A DNA stretch of 64,000 nt from positions 186,001 through 250,000 of the forward strand of contig NZ_BSFI01000023.1 in NCBI RefSeq assembly GCF_027922265.1, in the 5' to 3' direction. The notes beneath the pieces were generated by a model. The model was not told where the DNA came from and searched no databases. It saw nothing but the letters and a program-made list of their open reading frames with translations. This stretch comes from Hansschlegelia plantiphila. GTDB taxonomy: Bacteria; Pseudomonadota; Alphaproteobacteria; Rhizobiales; Methylopilaceae. This document shows, in pieces, positions 34,572 to 43,276 of this stretch. How positions within the stretch are numbered: the stretch's first letter is position 1; each line of letters starts with the position of its first letter. The position numbers and the translations under genes were made by a program.

Positions 34572-37208
34572 TCACCTCTCCCCGCCGGGGCTAGGTCGGG
34601 AGCGGAGCGAGCGGGTGAGGGGGCTCTTAGGCTTCAGATTTCGCCGGTCCGTCGTTCGAAGCAGAGGGGTCGGAACTGGCGCCGCCTCGGTCCTCGGCGT
34701 CTGTCCAATCGGCCCCATCGCCTCCTCGACCAGCGTCTCCGCGGCTTCCCGGAGCAGCGCGTCCTGCGCCTCGCCGTAGACCTGCTCGCGGCCGACGTCG
34801 AGGAGGATGGGGACGGCCAGCGGCGAGATGCGCTCCAGCGGGCGATGCACGATGTGCGCCTTGGCGCGGGCTAGGAACTCGGCGACGCGCTCCAGGTCGA
34901 TCAGCCCGCGCGAGGCGTCGGCGCGGGCGGCGCGGAGCAGCAGGTGGTCCGGCTCGTGCCGGCGCAGCACGTCGTAGACGAGGTCGGTCGACATCGTGAC
35001 CTGCCGGCTGGTCTTTTCCTTGCCCGGAAAGCGCCGCTCGATCAGCCCGGCGATGATCGCGCAGTTGCGGAAGGTGCGCTTCATCAGCGCGCTCTCCGCC
35101 ATCCAGGCCTCGAGGTCGTCGCCCAGCATGTCCTGGTCGAACAGGTCGTCGAGCGACAGGCGACCGTCGGCGATCATCTCGCCCATGTCGCCCAGCCCCC
35201 AGACCGCGAGCGCATAGTCGGTCGCGACGAAACCGAGCGGCTGCGCCCGCGCCCGCTCCAGCCGCCGGGTCAGCAGCATGCCGAGCGTCTGGTGCGCGAG
35301 CCTGCCCTCGAAGGGATAGGCGATGAGGAAATGCCGGCCGCCGCGCGGGAAGGTCTCGACCAGCAGCTGGTCGGGCCGCGGGATCTCCGAACGCTCCTGC
35401 TGGAAGCCAAGCCATTCGCGCACCTGCCTCGGCAGAGCGCTCCAGCGCAAGGGATCGGCGATGGCCTCGCGCACGCGGGCGGCGATCCCGGTGGTGAGCG
35501 GCATCTTGCCCCCGGCGTAGACCGCGACCTTCGGCGTCTCGGACGCCGCGCGGGTGACGAACACCTCGTTCTCGACCAGCGCGACGTAGCGCAGCACCTC
35601 GCCGCCGAACATGAAGGTGTCGCCCGGCGTCATGGTCTCGACGAAATACTCCTCGACCTGGCCGACCACGCGCCCGCCCGCCATGCGCCCCACCGGCCCC
35701 TTGGAGCGTGCGAACCGCACCTTCAGCATCGTGGCCTCCACGATGGTGCCGACGTTGAGCCGCCAGCTCTGCGCGATCATGGGGTTGGAGACCCGCCAGA
35801 GCCCGTCCTTGGTCTGGCGGATCTTGGCGAAGCGCTCGTAGCCGCGCAGCGCATAGCCGCCGGTCGCGACGAAGCGCACCACCTCGGCGAAGGTTTTCCT
35901 GTCGAGCTCGGCGTAGGGCGCGGCCGAGACCACCTCACCGTAGAGCGCGTCCTCGTCGAACGGCGCGCCGCAGGCGACGCCGAGCACGTGCTGCGCCAGC
36001 ACGTCGAGACTGCCGGGCTTCGCGGCCTCCGCATCCTGCTCGCCTGCGAGCGCCGCCTCGCGCGCGGCCTCGCACTCGATGACCTCGAAGCGGTTGGCCG
36101 GCACCAGCAGCGCCTTGGACGGCTCGTCAAGCCGGTGGTTGGCGCGCCCCGTTCGCTGCAGCAGGCGCGACGAGCCCTTCGGCGAGCCCATCTGCACGAC
36201 GAGGTCGACGTCGCCCCAGTCGATCCCGAGGTCGAGCGTCGAGGTGCAGACGACGGCCCGCAGCCGGCCTTCGCCCATCGCCGCCTCGACCTTGCGCCGC
36301 TGGTTCACGTCGAGCGAGCCGTGGTGCAGAGCGATCGGCAGATTGTCTTCGTTGATCCGCCACAGCTCCTGGAAGGCGATCTCGGCGAAGGCGCGGGTGT
36401 TGCAAAACACCAGCGTGGTGCGGTGGCGCTTGATCGCCTCGTAGACGGCCGGCGCCGCATGCGCCGCGGAATGGCCGGCCCAGGGCAGCCGCTCGTCGGT
36501 TTCGTGGATCGCGATGTCCGGCGCCGCGCCGCCGTGGACCTCGACGAGGTCGGCGAGGTCCTGCCCGCGGCGCGGGTCGACCAGCCAGCGGCGCAACTCG
36601 TCCGGCGTCTTGACGGTGGCCGAGAGGCCGACGGTCGTGAGCGACGGCGCCATCGCCCGGACGCGCGCGAGCGCGAGCGCGAGCTGGTCGCCGCGCTTGG
36701 TGGGGCTCAGCGCATGGAGCTCGTCCACCACGACGCGCTTCACGGTCTCGAACAGCCGGCCTGCGCCCGGATCGCCGATCAGCAGCGCCATCTGCTCGGG
36801 GGTGGTCAGCAGGATGTCCGGCGGCTGGCGCTTCTGCCGCTGGCGGCGGCTGGCGGGAGTGTCGCCGGTGCGGCCTTCGACGCGGACGTCGAGGCCCATC
36901 TCGGAGACCGGACGTTCGAGGTTTCGCGCGATGTCGACGGCGAGCGCCTTCAGCGGCGAGACGTAGAGCGTGTGGATCCCGGCGCTCTCGCCGCGCGGCG
37001 CCTCCGCGAGCTCCACCAGCGTCGGCAGGAACCCTGCGAGCGTCTTGCCGGCGCCGGTCGGCGCGATCAGCAGCGCGTCGCGGCCGGCGCTGGCATGGGC
37101 CAGCAGCTCGAGCTGATGCGTCCGCGGGCTCCAGCCGCGCGAGGCGAACCAGCGCGTGAAGCGGTCGGGCAGGACGGGGACGGCTTCGGCGCGGCGGGCT
37201 GTGGACAC
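34572..37208 (-). CDS. Ligase-associated DEXH-box helicase (Lhr-like)
   Basis: ATP-dependent 3'-5' helicase of the Lhr family found in DNA repair operons. The 878-residue protein has Walker A LLIAPTGAGKTLAGF, the DEVH-type box VVVDELHALSP, motif III LSATV, motif VI QRTGRANHR and the Lhr winged-helix/core region (about 430-800). It is shorter than the long Lhr proteins (about 1500 residues), as expected for the ligase-associated form. The last 17 residues (SPLTRSLRSRPSPGGER) are encoded by a REP-like repeat and are unlikely to belong to the fold. It is followed by pdeM. Confidence 0.93.
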   Translation of the reverse strand: MSTARRAEAVPVLPDRFTRWFASRGWSPRTHQLELLAHASAGRDALLIAPTGAGKTLAGFLPTLVELAEAPRGESAGIHTLYVSPLKALAVDIARNLERPVSEMGLDVRVEGRTGDTPASRRQRQKRQPPDILLTTPEQMALLIGDPGAGRLFETVKRVVVDELHALSPTKRGDQLALALARVRAMAPSLTTVGLSATVKTPDELRRWLVDPRRGQDLADLVEVHGGAAPDIAIHETDERLPWAGHSAAHAAPAVYEAIKRHRTTLVFCNTRAFAEIAFQELWRINEDNLPIALHHGSLDVNQRRKVEAAMGEGRLRAVVCTSTLDLGIDWGDVDLVVQMGSPKGSSRLLQRTGRANHRLDEPSKALLVPANRFEVIECEAAREAALAGEQDAEAAKPGSLDVLAQHVLGVACGAPFDEDALYGEVVSAAPYAELDRKTFAEVVRFVATGGYALRGYERFAKIRQTKDGLWRVSNPMIAQSWRLNVGTIVEATMLKVRFARSKGPVGRMAGGRVVGQVEEYFVETMTPGDTFMFGGEVLRYVALVENEVFVTRAASETPKVAVYAGGKMPLTTGIAARVREAIADPLRWSALPRQVREWLGFQQERSEIPRPDQLLVETFPRGGRHFLIAYPFEGRLAHQTLGMLLTRRLERARAQPLGFVATDYALAVWGLGDMGEMIADGRLSLDDLFDQDMLGDDLEAWMAESALMKRTFRNCAIIAGLIERRFPGKEKTSRQVTMSTDLVYDVLRRHEPDHLLLRAARADASRGLIDLERVAEFLARAKAHIVHRPLERISPLAVPILLDVGREQVYGEAQDALLREAAETLVEEAMGPIGQTPRTEAAPVPTPLLRTTDRRNLKPKSPLTRSLRSRPSPGGER
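34575..34624 (-). repeat. REP-like element forming the helicase 3' end
   Basis: On the minus strand the segment reads CCCCCTCACCCG, then an imperfect palindrome, then CCCCGGCGGGGAGAGG. This is the same pattern as the intergenic elements at 37410-37445 and 37485-37533. The helicase stop codon lies right at its end. Confidence 0.55.
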
Positions 37209-37278
37209 AGGCGAGAGATAAGCGCGCCGGGGCGCTGGGGGAGGGGCGCTTATCCCTCCTCACGCCTACGCGTGGGTC

Positions 37279-37290
37279 GGGGGGGGGGGG
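37279..37290 (+). repeat. Homopolymeric tract of 12 G
   Basis: Twelve consecutive G, 71 bases upstream of the helicase start codon. Such tracts slip during replication and can vary between cells; they are also hard to sequence. Confidence 0.85.
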
Positions 37291-37409
37291 TCTACGGCGC
37301 AATCTGCCGGCGAGCTTGATCCTGCGCGATCCCCACTCGACCTTGGCTGCGCCGAGGTTACCCCCTTTGAAATTGGAGGGATCAGGAAGAGCGCGGCGGC
37401 GCCGTTCCC

Positions 37410-37432
37410 CCCTCTCCCCTTGCGGGAGAGGG
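37410..37432. repeat. REP-like palindrome
   Basis: CCCTCTCCC (37410-37418), CTTGC, GGGAGAGGG (37424-37432) form a perfect 9-bp stem and are followed by CCGGGGTGAGGGG, a dispersed element common in Rhizobiales. Confidence 0.7.
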
Positions 37433-37494
37433 CCGGGGTGAGGGGTGACGGGCGGCGCCTCATCGGTAAAGGACGCAGCCGCCACCCCTCATCC

Positions 37495-37533
37495 GGCCGC
37501 TTCGCGGCCACCTTCTCCCTCAGGGGGAGAAGG
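37495..37533. repeat. REP-like double hairpin
   Basis: Hairpin 1 is GGCCGC-TTC-GCGGCC (37495-37509). Hairpin 2 is CCTTCTCCC (37511-37519) with GGGAGAAGG (37525-37533). It is preceded by CCCCTCATCC, as in rhizobial REP/RIME-type repeats. Confidence 0.7.
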
Positions 37534-37583
37534 GAGAAAGGGCGCCTGTCCAATCGGCGTTCCGCGCTTATCTGAGCACTCAG

Positions 37584-38624
37584 ATGCGCCCCGAAGATCT
37601 CCTGTGCCCCACGCCCCGCGGCCTCTACTGCCCGCCGGCGGACGCGTTCATCGATCCGATGCGTCCGGTCGAGCGGGCGTTCGTCACCCACGGCCACGCC
37701 GACCATGCGCGTCCCGGCAACGACGCGGTGATGGCGACGCCGGAGACGCTCGCCATCATGGCCGCGCGCTACGGCGAGGAGTTCTGCAAGACGAGACAGC
37801 CCGCCGCTTATGGCGAGCGGACGGTGGTCAACGGCGTCACGGTGAGCTTCCATCCCGCCGGCCACGTGCTGGGCGCCGCCCAGATCCTGCTGGAATGGAA
37901 GGGGTTCCGGGCGGTGGTCTCCGGCGACTACAAGCGCGCGCACGATCCGACCGCCGCGGATTTCGAGGTCGTGCCCTGCGACCTGTTCGTCACCGAGGCG
38001 ACCTTCGGGCTGCCGGTGTTCCGCCACCCGGACGCGGCCGACGAGGTCTCGAAACTGCTCGACAGCGTGGCGCTGTTCCCCGACCGGGCGCATCTCGTCG
38101 GGGCCTATTCGCTGGGCAAGGCGCAGCGGCTGATGAAGCTCCTGCGGCTCGCGGGCTGGGACAGGCCGATCCATCTGCACGGCGCGATGGTCCGGGTGAC
38201 CGAGGCCTATGAGGCGCTCGGGATCGATCTCGGCGAGACGATCCGGGTCGAGCCCGCGGCGCGCCCGAAGCTCGCGGGCGCGATCGTGCTTTGCCCGCCT
38301 TCGGCGCTGCGCGAGCTGTGGGCGCGCAAGTTCCCCGACCCCGTGACGGCCGCCGCTTCCGGCTGGATGCGCATCCGCGCCCGCGCCCGCCAGTCCGGCG
38401 TCGAGCTGCCGCTCGTGGTCTCCGACCACGCCGACTGGGACGATCTGCGCCGGACGATCCTCGACACCGGAGCGCAGGAGATCTGGGTGACCCACGGCGA
38501 GGAGGACGCGCTGGTGCACTGGTGCGGGACGTCCGGGCTCAAGGCGAAGCCGTTGCGGCTTGTCGGCTATGGCGACGAAGGCGAGGCGGAGGAGACGCCG
38601 GCGGAGGCGGCTGAGGCGCCATGA
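37584..38624 (+). CDS. Ligase-associated DNA exonuclease (beta-CASP metallo-beta-lactamase fold)
   Basis: Predicted DNA-processing nuclease of 346 residues that accompanies the ATP-dependent ligase. The metal motif HGHADHA (about 36-42), the second-site histidine in HPAGHVLGAAQI, SGDYKR and the beta-CASP-type VVSDHADWDDL are present. It overlaps the ligase start by four bases (ATGA), so both are made together. Confidence 0.92.
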   Translation: MRPEDLLCPTPRGLYCPPADAFIDPMRPVERAFVTHGHADHARPGNDAVMATPETLAIMAARYGEEFCKTRQPAAYGERTVVNGVTVSFHPAGHVLGAAQILLEWKGFRAVVSGDYKRAHDPTAADFEVVPCDLFVTEATFGLPVFRHPDAADEVSKLLDSVALFPDRAHLVGAYSLGKAQRLMKLLRLAGWDRPIHLHGAMVRVTEAYEALGIDLGETIRVEPAARPKLAGAIVLCPPSALRELWARKFPDPVTAAASGWMRIRARARQSGVELPLVVSDHADWDDLRRTILDTGAQEIWVTHGEEDALVHWCGTSGLKAKPLRLVGYGDEGEAEETPAEAAEAP

Positions 38625-40261
38625 ACCGCTTCGCCTTCCTGCTCGACCGGCTCGCCTACGAGCCGCGCCGCAACGCCAAGATCCGGCTGATCGCGGACTA
38701 TTTTCGCGAAACGCCGGACCCCGAAAGGGGCTGGGCGCTGGCGGCGCTGACCGGGGCGCTCAGCTTCCGGCACGCCAAGCCCGGGCTGATCCGCGGGCTG
38801 ATCATGGAGCGGACGGACCCCGTGCTGTTCGACCTCTCCTACGATTATGTCGGCGACCTCGCCGAGACGGTCGCGCTGATGTGGCCGGGGGAGACGCGGG
38901 CCAACCGCGCGCCTGTTCTGTCGGAGATCGTCGAGGGACTGACCTCGACGGCGAAGCTCGATCTGCCGAAGCGGCTCGCGCACTGGCTCGACGCGCTCGA
39001 CGAGGTCGGCCGCTGGGCGCTGCTCAAGCTCATCACCGGGTCGTTGCGCATCGGCGCCTCGGCGCGGCTCGCCAAGACCGCGGTCGCGGCGCTCGGCGAT
39101 CACAAGCCGGACGACGTCGAGCTGGTCTGGCCTGGCCTGCAGCCGCCTTATGAGGAGCTGTTCGCCTGGGTCGAGGGCCGCGGCGAGAAGCCGTTCGCGC
39201 TCGATCCCGCGCCGTTCCGCCCGCCCATGCTGGCGCACCCGCTGGAGGACGCCGACTACCGCTTGTTCGATCCCGCGGCCTTCGTGGCGGAATGGAAGTG
39301 GGACGGCATCCGCGTCCAGGCCTCGGCGGGCAAGGACGCCGAAGGGCGTCAGGTCGCGCGGCTCTGGAGCCGGTCGGGGGAGGACGTCTCCGGGACGTTC
39401 CCGGACCTGATCGAAGCGCTGACCTTCGAGGGTTCGATCGACGGCGAGCTGCTCGTCCTGCGCGACGGCAAGGTGCAGAGCTTCAACGTGCTGCAGCAGC
39501 GGCTTAACCGGAAGAGCGTGACGCCGAAGCTGCTCGCCGAATTCCCGGTCCATATCCGCGCCTACGACCTGCTGGTGGAGGGCGACGAGGATCTGCGCGA
39601 GCTGCCGTTCGACGTCAGGCGCAAGCGGCTCGAGGCGTTCGTGGCGCGCGAGGACAATCCGCGGCTCGATCTCTCGCAGATGGTGCCGTTCGACGACTGG
39701 GACGGATTGGCCGCCGCCCGGCTCGATCCGGCCTCCGCCGGCGCAGGCGACGACTCGGCCGCCGTCGAGGGGCTGATGGTGAAGCGCCGCGACAGCCCGT
39801 ATGTCGTCGGGCGTCCCAAGGGCCTGTGGTTCAAGTGGAAGCACGACCCGATGACGGTCGACGCCGTGATGATGTACGCCCAGCGGGGGCACGGGAAACG
39901 GTCGTCGTTCTATTCCGACTACACCTTCGGGCTCTGGACGGAGGACGAGGAGGGGGTGCGGCTGGTCCCCGTCGGCAAGGCCTATTTCGGGTTCACCGAC
40001 GAGGAGCTCGTCGAGCTCGACCGCTTCGTGCGCAAGAACACCGTCAACCGCTTCGGCCCGGTGCGGGAGGTGACGCACACCGAGGCGATCGGCCTCGTGC
40101 TGGAAGTCGCGTTCGAGGGCATCGCGCGCTCGACGCGCCACAAATCGGGAGTCGCGATGCGGTTTCCGCGCATCGCCCGCATCCGCTGGGACAAGCCGCC
40201 TCACGAGGCGGACAGGCTGGAAAGCCTCGAAGCGCTGATCGAGGCGAAGGAGAGCGCTTAA
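38621..40261 (+). CDS. ATP-dependent DNA ligase (ligase-associated repair cluster)
   Basis: Seals DNA nicks with ATP. The 546-residue protein has an N-terminal DNA-binding domain (1-190), the adenylation site EWKWDGIR with catalytic lysine 226, motif III FEGSIDGELLV, motif IV-V (AVEGLMVKRRDSPYVVG, WFKWKHD) and a C-terminal OB fold (about 400-545). It belongs to the family found with PdeM, Lhr-like helicase and the beta-CASP exonuclease. Its TAA stop overlaps the TAA of the convergent nucleotidyltransferase gene in a shared TTAA (40258-40261). Confidence 0.95.
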   Translation: MNRFAFLLDRLAYEPRRNAKIRLIADYFRETPDPERGWALAALTGALSFRHAKPGLIRGLIMERTDPVLFDLSYDYVGDLAETVALMWPGETRANRAPVLSEIVEGLTSTAKLDLPKRLAHWLDALDEVGRWALLKLITGSLRIGASARLAKTAVAALGDHKPDDVELVWPGLQPPYEELFAWVEGRGEKPFALDPAPFRPPMLAHPLEDADYRLFDPAAFVAEWKWDGIRVQASAGKDAEGRQVARLWSRSGEDVSGTFPDLIEALTFEGSIDGELLVLRDGKVQSFNVLQQRLNRKSVTPKLLAEFPVHIRAYDLLVEGDEDLRELPFDVRRKRLEAFVAREDNPRLDLSQMVPFDDWDGLAAARLDPASAGAGDDSAAVEGLMVKRRDSPYVVGRPKGLWFKWKHDPMTVDAVMMYAQRGHGKRSSFYSDYTFGLWTEDEEGVRLVPVGKAYFGFTDEELVELDRFVRKNTVNRFGPVREVTHTEAIGLVLEVAFEGIARSTRHKSGVAMRFPRIARIRWDKPPHEADRLESLEALIEAKESA

Positions 40262-40998
40262 GTGGTTTCGACGAGCCGGCGCACCAGGATCAGATCGGCG
40301 GGCTTGTCGACGTCGACCGCGGCGCGGCCGAAGGGCATCTCGACGACGCCGGCGCTGACGCCGGAGAGCCGCTCGATCGCCGCGACCCCGCGGGCGAGCG
40401 TGAGGCGTCCGAGCGAGTAGTCGAGGATCGCGCGGGGCCCGAGCTTCTTCAGCAGTTTCAGCGGCCGCTTCCGGAGCGCCTCGACCGAGCGCCACATCTC
40501 GATCGCCTTGATCGCCGCCATGTCGCGGAAGAAGAACATGTTGCAGCCGGAAAAGCCGCCGTCGGCGAGCTTCATGAAGGTGCGCTTGGTGTCGGGGGTC
40601 GCCGCCATCACCACCGTGTCGCGGGCGAGCGCCGCGGTGACTGTGACGTCGGGGACGTGGTCGAGGAAGTAGCCGACCCATTCCGGCTCGAGCAGCGCAT
40701 GGTCGGCGGTGGTGACGAACAGCGGCGCGCCGAGGCGCCCGAAGGCGTCCGCCACGCTCTCGCTGAGCGACGCCTTGGACCGGAAGACCTCGACGTCGGG
40801 CGTCGTCACCAGCTCCGGCCGGTCGATCGACACTGCGATCCTGCCGACGCGGCCGCTCGCCCTGAGGGCGTTCACGACGCGGTCGAGCATGGCGACGCCG
40901 CCGATCGGGATCAGCGCCTTGTGGCTGACGCCGGCGAACTCCGCGAGCGGATCGCCTCCCGGCCGGACGCCGGCCAGCACCAGCGCCGTGACGGTCAC
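40258..40998 (-). CDS. MobA-like nucleotidyltransferase of the sphingolipid locus
   Basis: A 246-residue NTP-transferase with the family start LVLAGVRPGGDPLAEFAG and the active-site lysine in VSHKALIPIGG (residue 27), plus TTADHALLEP as the metal-binding segment. It would activate a small alcohol phosphate or sugar phosphate as a nucleotide derivative. It is the last gene of a five-gene minus-strand operon and overlaps the GNAT gene by four bases (GTGA). A likely role is making the CDP-activated headgroup used by the CDP-alcohol phosphotransferase at 45041-46177; this is inference. The GTG start at 40998 is set by that overlap. Confidence 0.75.
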   Translation of the reverse strand: MTVTALVLAGVRPGGDPLAEFAGVSHKALIPIGGVAMLDRVVNALRASGRVGRIAVSIDRPELVTTPDVEVFRSKASLSESVADAFGRLGAPLFVTTADHALLEPEWVGYFLDHVPDVTVTAALARDTVVMAATPDTKRTFMKLADGGFSGCNMFFFRDMAAIKAIEMWRSVEALRKRPLKLLKKLGPRAILDYSLGRLTLARGVAAIERLSGVSAGVVEMPFGRAAVDVDKPADLILVRRLVETT

Positions 40999-42122
40999 GA
41001 CGTCAGCCTCTTGGAATAGATGCGATAGGTCTTGTAGGCCTCGCCGCCGCCGAGCGCCTCGCCGATATGGCGCATCGGCCTGTTGGTCTCCAGCACCCAC
41101 GACATCTCGACGTGCCGGACCTTGCGCCGCCAGCCCTCCTCGCGGAACTTCTCGAAGATGTAGAACGGCATGACGTTTCCGAGATACGTGCCGTGGAATT
41201 CGCGCCGAACGCCCATCAGCGGGATCCGGGCCGACGTGTAGGTCTGGCGCTTCAGCCGCCAGAGCAGCTTGGCCCAGCCGAACGGCAGCAGCTCGCCGTC
41301 GAGGTCGCGGATCATCTCGTTCAGGTTGGGCAGCGCCAGCCCGAAGGCGGCGGGGCGGCCGGCGACCTCGGCGATCCAGACGAGGCGCTCGTCGAGCAGC
41401 AGCTTCATGCTCTTCGCGACATGGCGGAGTTCGTCCTCGCCGAACGGCACGAAGCCCCAGTTTTCCGCCCAGGCGTCGTTGAAGATGCCGATGATCGACG
41501 GCAGCTCGTCGTCGTAGCGCTTCCAGTCGATGTGACGGATGACGAGCTCCGGCGGCTTCGGGCGCGCGAAGATGCGCTGGATCGACTTGGGGAAAGGCGT
41601 GCCGGTGTCGTGCAGGTAGGCGTAGAGGTCCATCGTCTTGGCGTAGCCCTGCGCCTCGACGCGGGGGCCGACATAGGGGAGGTCGTGCGGCATCAGCATC
41701 ATCGACGGCGTGTCGAAGCCATCGACGAGGAGGCCGGACTCCTCGTTGATGTTGAGGCTGAACGGTCCCTGGATCTCCGCCTTGCCGCGTGCGCGGTGGA
41801 AGCGCTCCACCTCGCCGAACAGCGCATGGAAGATTTCCGGGTCGTCCTCGGCCGCGATCAGGCCGAAATGGCCGATGTCGCCGGTGCGCCGGTCGGCCTG
41901 AGCGCTGATGCGCCCGACGGGGCGGCCGTCCCGCCAAGCCATCCAGAACGCGGCGTCCATGTAGTTGAACGCGGGATTCTTCTTACGCGACAGGGCGTCC
42001 CGACGCTCCAGCCTGAGCGGGGCGATATAGTTCGGGTCGCTGGCGTGAAGCCGGTCGGGCAGCGCGATGAAGGCCTCGAGGTCCGCTTTGGACTCCACCG
42101 GCCGGATTTCGAAAGTGGTCAA
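40995..42122 (-). CDS. GNAT-fold N-acyltransferase, candidate bacterial ceramide synthase
   Basis: A 375-residue GNAT-fold protein (GRISAQADRRTGDIGHFGLI in the first half; AFGLALPNLNEMIRDLDGEL in the second) of the type often mislabelled dATP pyrophosphohydrolase. A protein of this kind is the bacterial ceramide synthase of Caulobacter, which acylates the long-chain base. Its place beside serine palmitoyltransferase, a dedicated ACP and an acyl-ACP-type ligase makes ceramide synthase the most likely role. The TTG start at 42122 overlaps the lptG-like stop by four bases (TTGA); no better start is visible near. Assignment by family and context, not by experiment. Confidence 0.75.
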   Translation of the reverse strand: MTTFEIRPVESKADLEAFIALPDRLHASDPNYIAPLRLERRDALSRKKNPAFNYMDAAFWMAWRDGRPVGRISAQADRRTGDIGHFGLIAAEDDPEIFHALFGEVERFHRARGKAEIQGPFSLNINEESGLLVDGFDTPSMMLMPHDLPYVGPRVEAQGYAKTMDLYAYLHDTGTPFPKSIQRIFARPKPPELVIRHIDWKRYDDELPSIIGIFNDAWAENWGFVPFGEDELRHVAKSMKLLLDERLVWIAEVAGRPAAFGLALPNLNEMIRDLDGELLPFGWAKLLWRLKRQTYTSARIPLMGVRREFHGTYLGNVMPFYIFEKFREEGWRRKVRHVEMSWVLETNRPMRHIGEALGGGEAYKTYRIYSKRLTS

Positions 42123-43276
42123 CCGTTCGCCTCCGCAAGCCTGGGGCCCGAGGTCGCATGGACCTTCGGTTCAGGCCAGCCGCCGTCGATGCGACGGATT
42201 CGCCAGACGCCGTATGCGGCGAAGATCAGCAGGGCCGACCAGGCGCCGACGACGGGGGTGATGACCCCGGTCAGCGCGAGCGTCGACAGCAGCCCGTCGC
42301 TCAGCATGAACATCAGTCCGCCGCCGAGCGCCGCCGCGGCGTGGCGGATGGAGCGGGCGTCGCGCCAGTTCACCAGCGCCGCCGGCATCGCCAGCAGCAC
42401 CATGACGATCGCGCCCAGCGGGCCGGCGTAGATCCGCTCGACCAGCGTCTCGTAGAACGCCAGCGGCGCGTTCGGCGTCATCTGGCCGGACAGCACGGCG
42501 CGCGCCGCCGCCAGCGACACGCGGCTCTCCGGCGTCAGCGCCGAGAGCACGTCGTCGGGGGTGAGCGTCGTGTTCCAGGGGCCGTCGGCCGGGGTCCGGA
42601 CGTTGAAATTGTCGCGCGTCCAGTCGACCCGCTCGGCGTCCTTCAGGATCCAGCGCCGCTTCTCGTAGTGAGCTTCGGCCGCCATGGTGCGGGCGGTGAC
42701 GATCTTGTTGGCGTCGCGGTCGTAGATCCGCAGCGCCTTCAGCTTTTTGCCCTTGTCGCTGACCCGGTCGAACGACACGACCGAGTCGCCGATCCTGAGC
42801 CAGATCGGCTTGGGATCAGTCTTGCCGTCTTTGGCGGCGCCGGCCTCGACGTCGGCGTCGCCCTCGTCGCCCGCATGGGTCAGCATGATCGCAAGCTTCG
42901 CCTCGGTGCGCGGGGCTATGACGTCGATCAACGTCGATTGCACGATCACCAGCACGAGGGCGCCCGGAAGCATCATCAGGAACAGCGCCCAGGTGCTGCG
43001 CCCGGCGGAGCGCATCGGGGCGATCTCGCCGTTGCGCGCGAGCGTAAGCAATGCCGCCAGAGCGCCGATCAACGCCCCGAGCGGCAGCGAATGGGTCAGC
43101 AGCGTCGGCATCTTCAGGCCGGCATAGCGCAGGATGCCGAGCAGGCCGTCGCCCGTGTCCAGAATGTCGCCGGCGTTGTCGACGAGATCCAGGATCTGCG
43201 CGATGAAGGCGAGGATCAGCGCCGAGGTCAGCGACAGCCTGACGAGCGACGTGCTGAGATAGCGGGTGAAGCGCAT
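42119..43276 (-). CDS. LptG-like permease, possibly for sphingolipid export
   Basis: A 385-residue LptF/LptG-family permease with three N-terminal helices (about 12-110), a periplasmic beta-jellyroll-like domain (about 135-270) and three C-terminal helices (about 280-365). Housekeeping LptG extracts LPS with LptF and LptB. Here the pair lies in a sphingolipid operon, with no lptD, surA or pepA nearby, so it may be a second, dedicated pair. It begins on the base after the lptF-like stop. Confidence 0.85.
   Translation of the reverse strand: MRFTRYLSTSLVRLSLTSALILAFIAQILDLVDNAGDILDTGDGLLGILRYAGLKMPTLLTHSLPLGALIGALAALLTLARNGEIAPMRSAGRSTWALFLMMLPGALVLVIVQSTLIDVIAPRTEAKLAIMLTHAGDEGDADVEAGAAKDGKTDPKPIWLRIGDSVVSFDRVSDKGKKLKALRIYDRDANKIVTARTMAAEAHYEKRRWILKDAERVDWTRDNFNVRTPADGPWNTTLTPDDVLSALTPESRVSLAAARAVLSGQMTPNAPLAFYETLVERIYAGPLGAIVMVLLAMPAALVNWRDARSIRHAAAALGGGLMFMLSDGLLSTLALTGVITPVVGAWSALLIFAAYGVWRIRRIDGGWPEPKVHATSGPRLAEANG

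Larger units (their letters stand above)
37209..37583. other. 375-base intergenic region with repeats
   Basis: This is a gene-free gap between the divergent helicase and exonuclease genes. It holds a 12-G tract (37279-37290), two REP-like double hairpins (37410-37432 and 37495-37533) and no credible coding sequence. Promoters for both genes must lie here, but I cannot place them with confidence. Confidence 0.6.
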
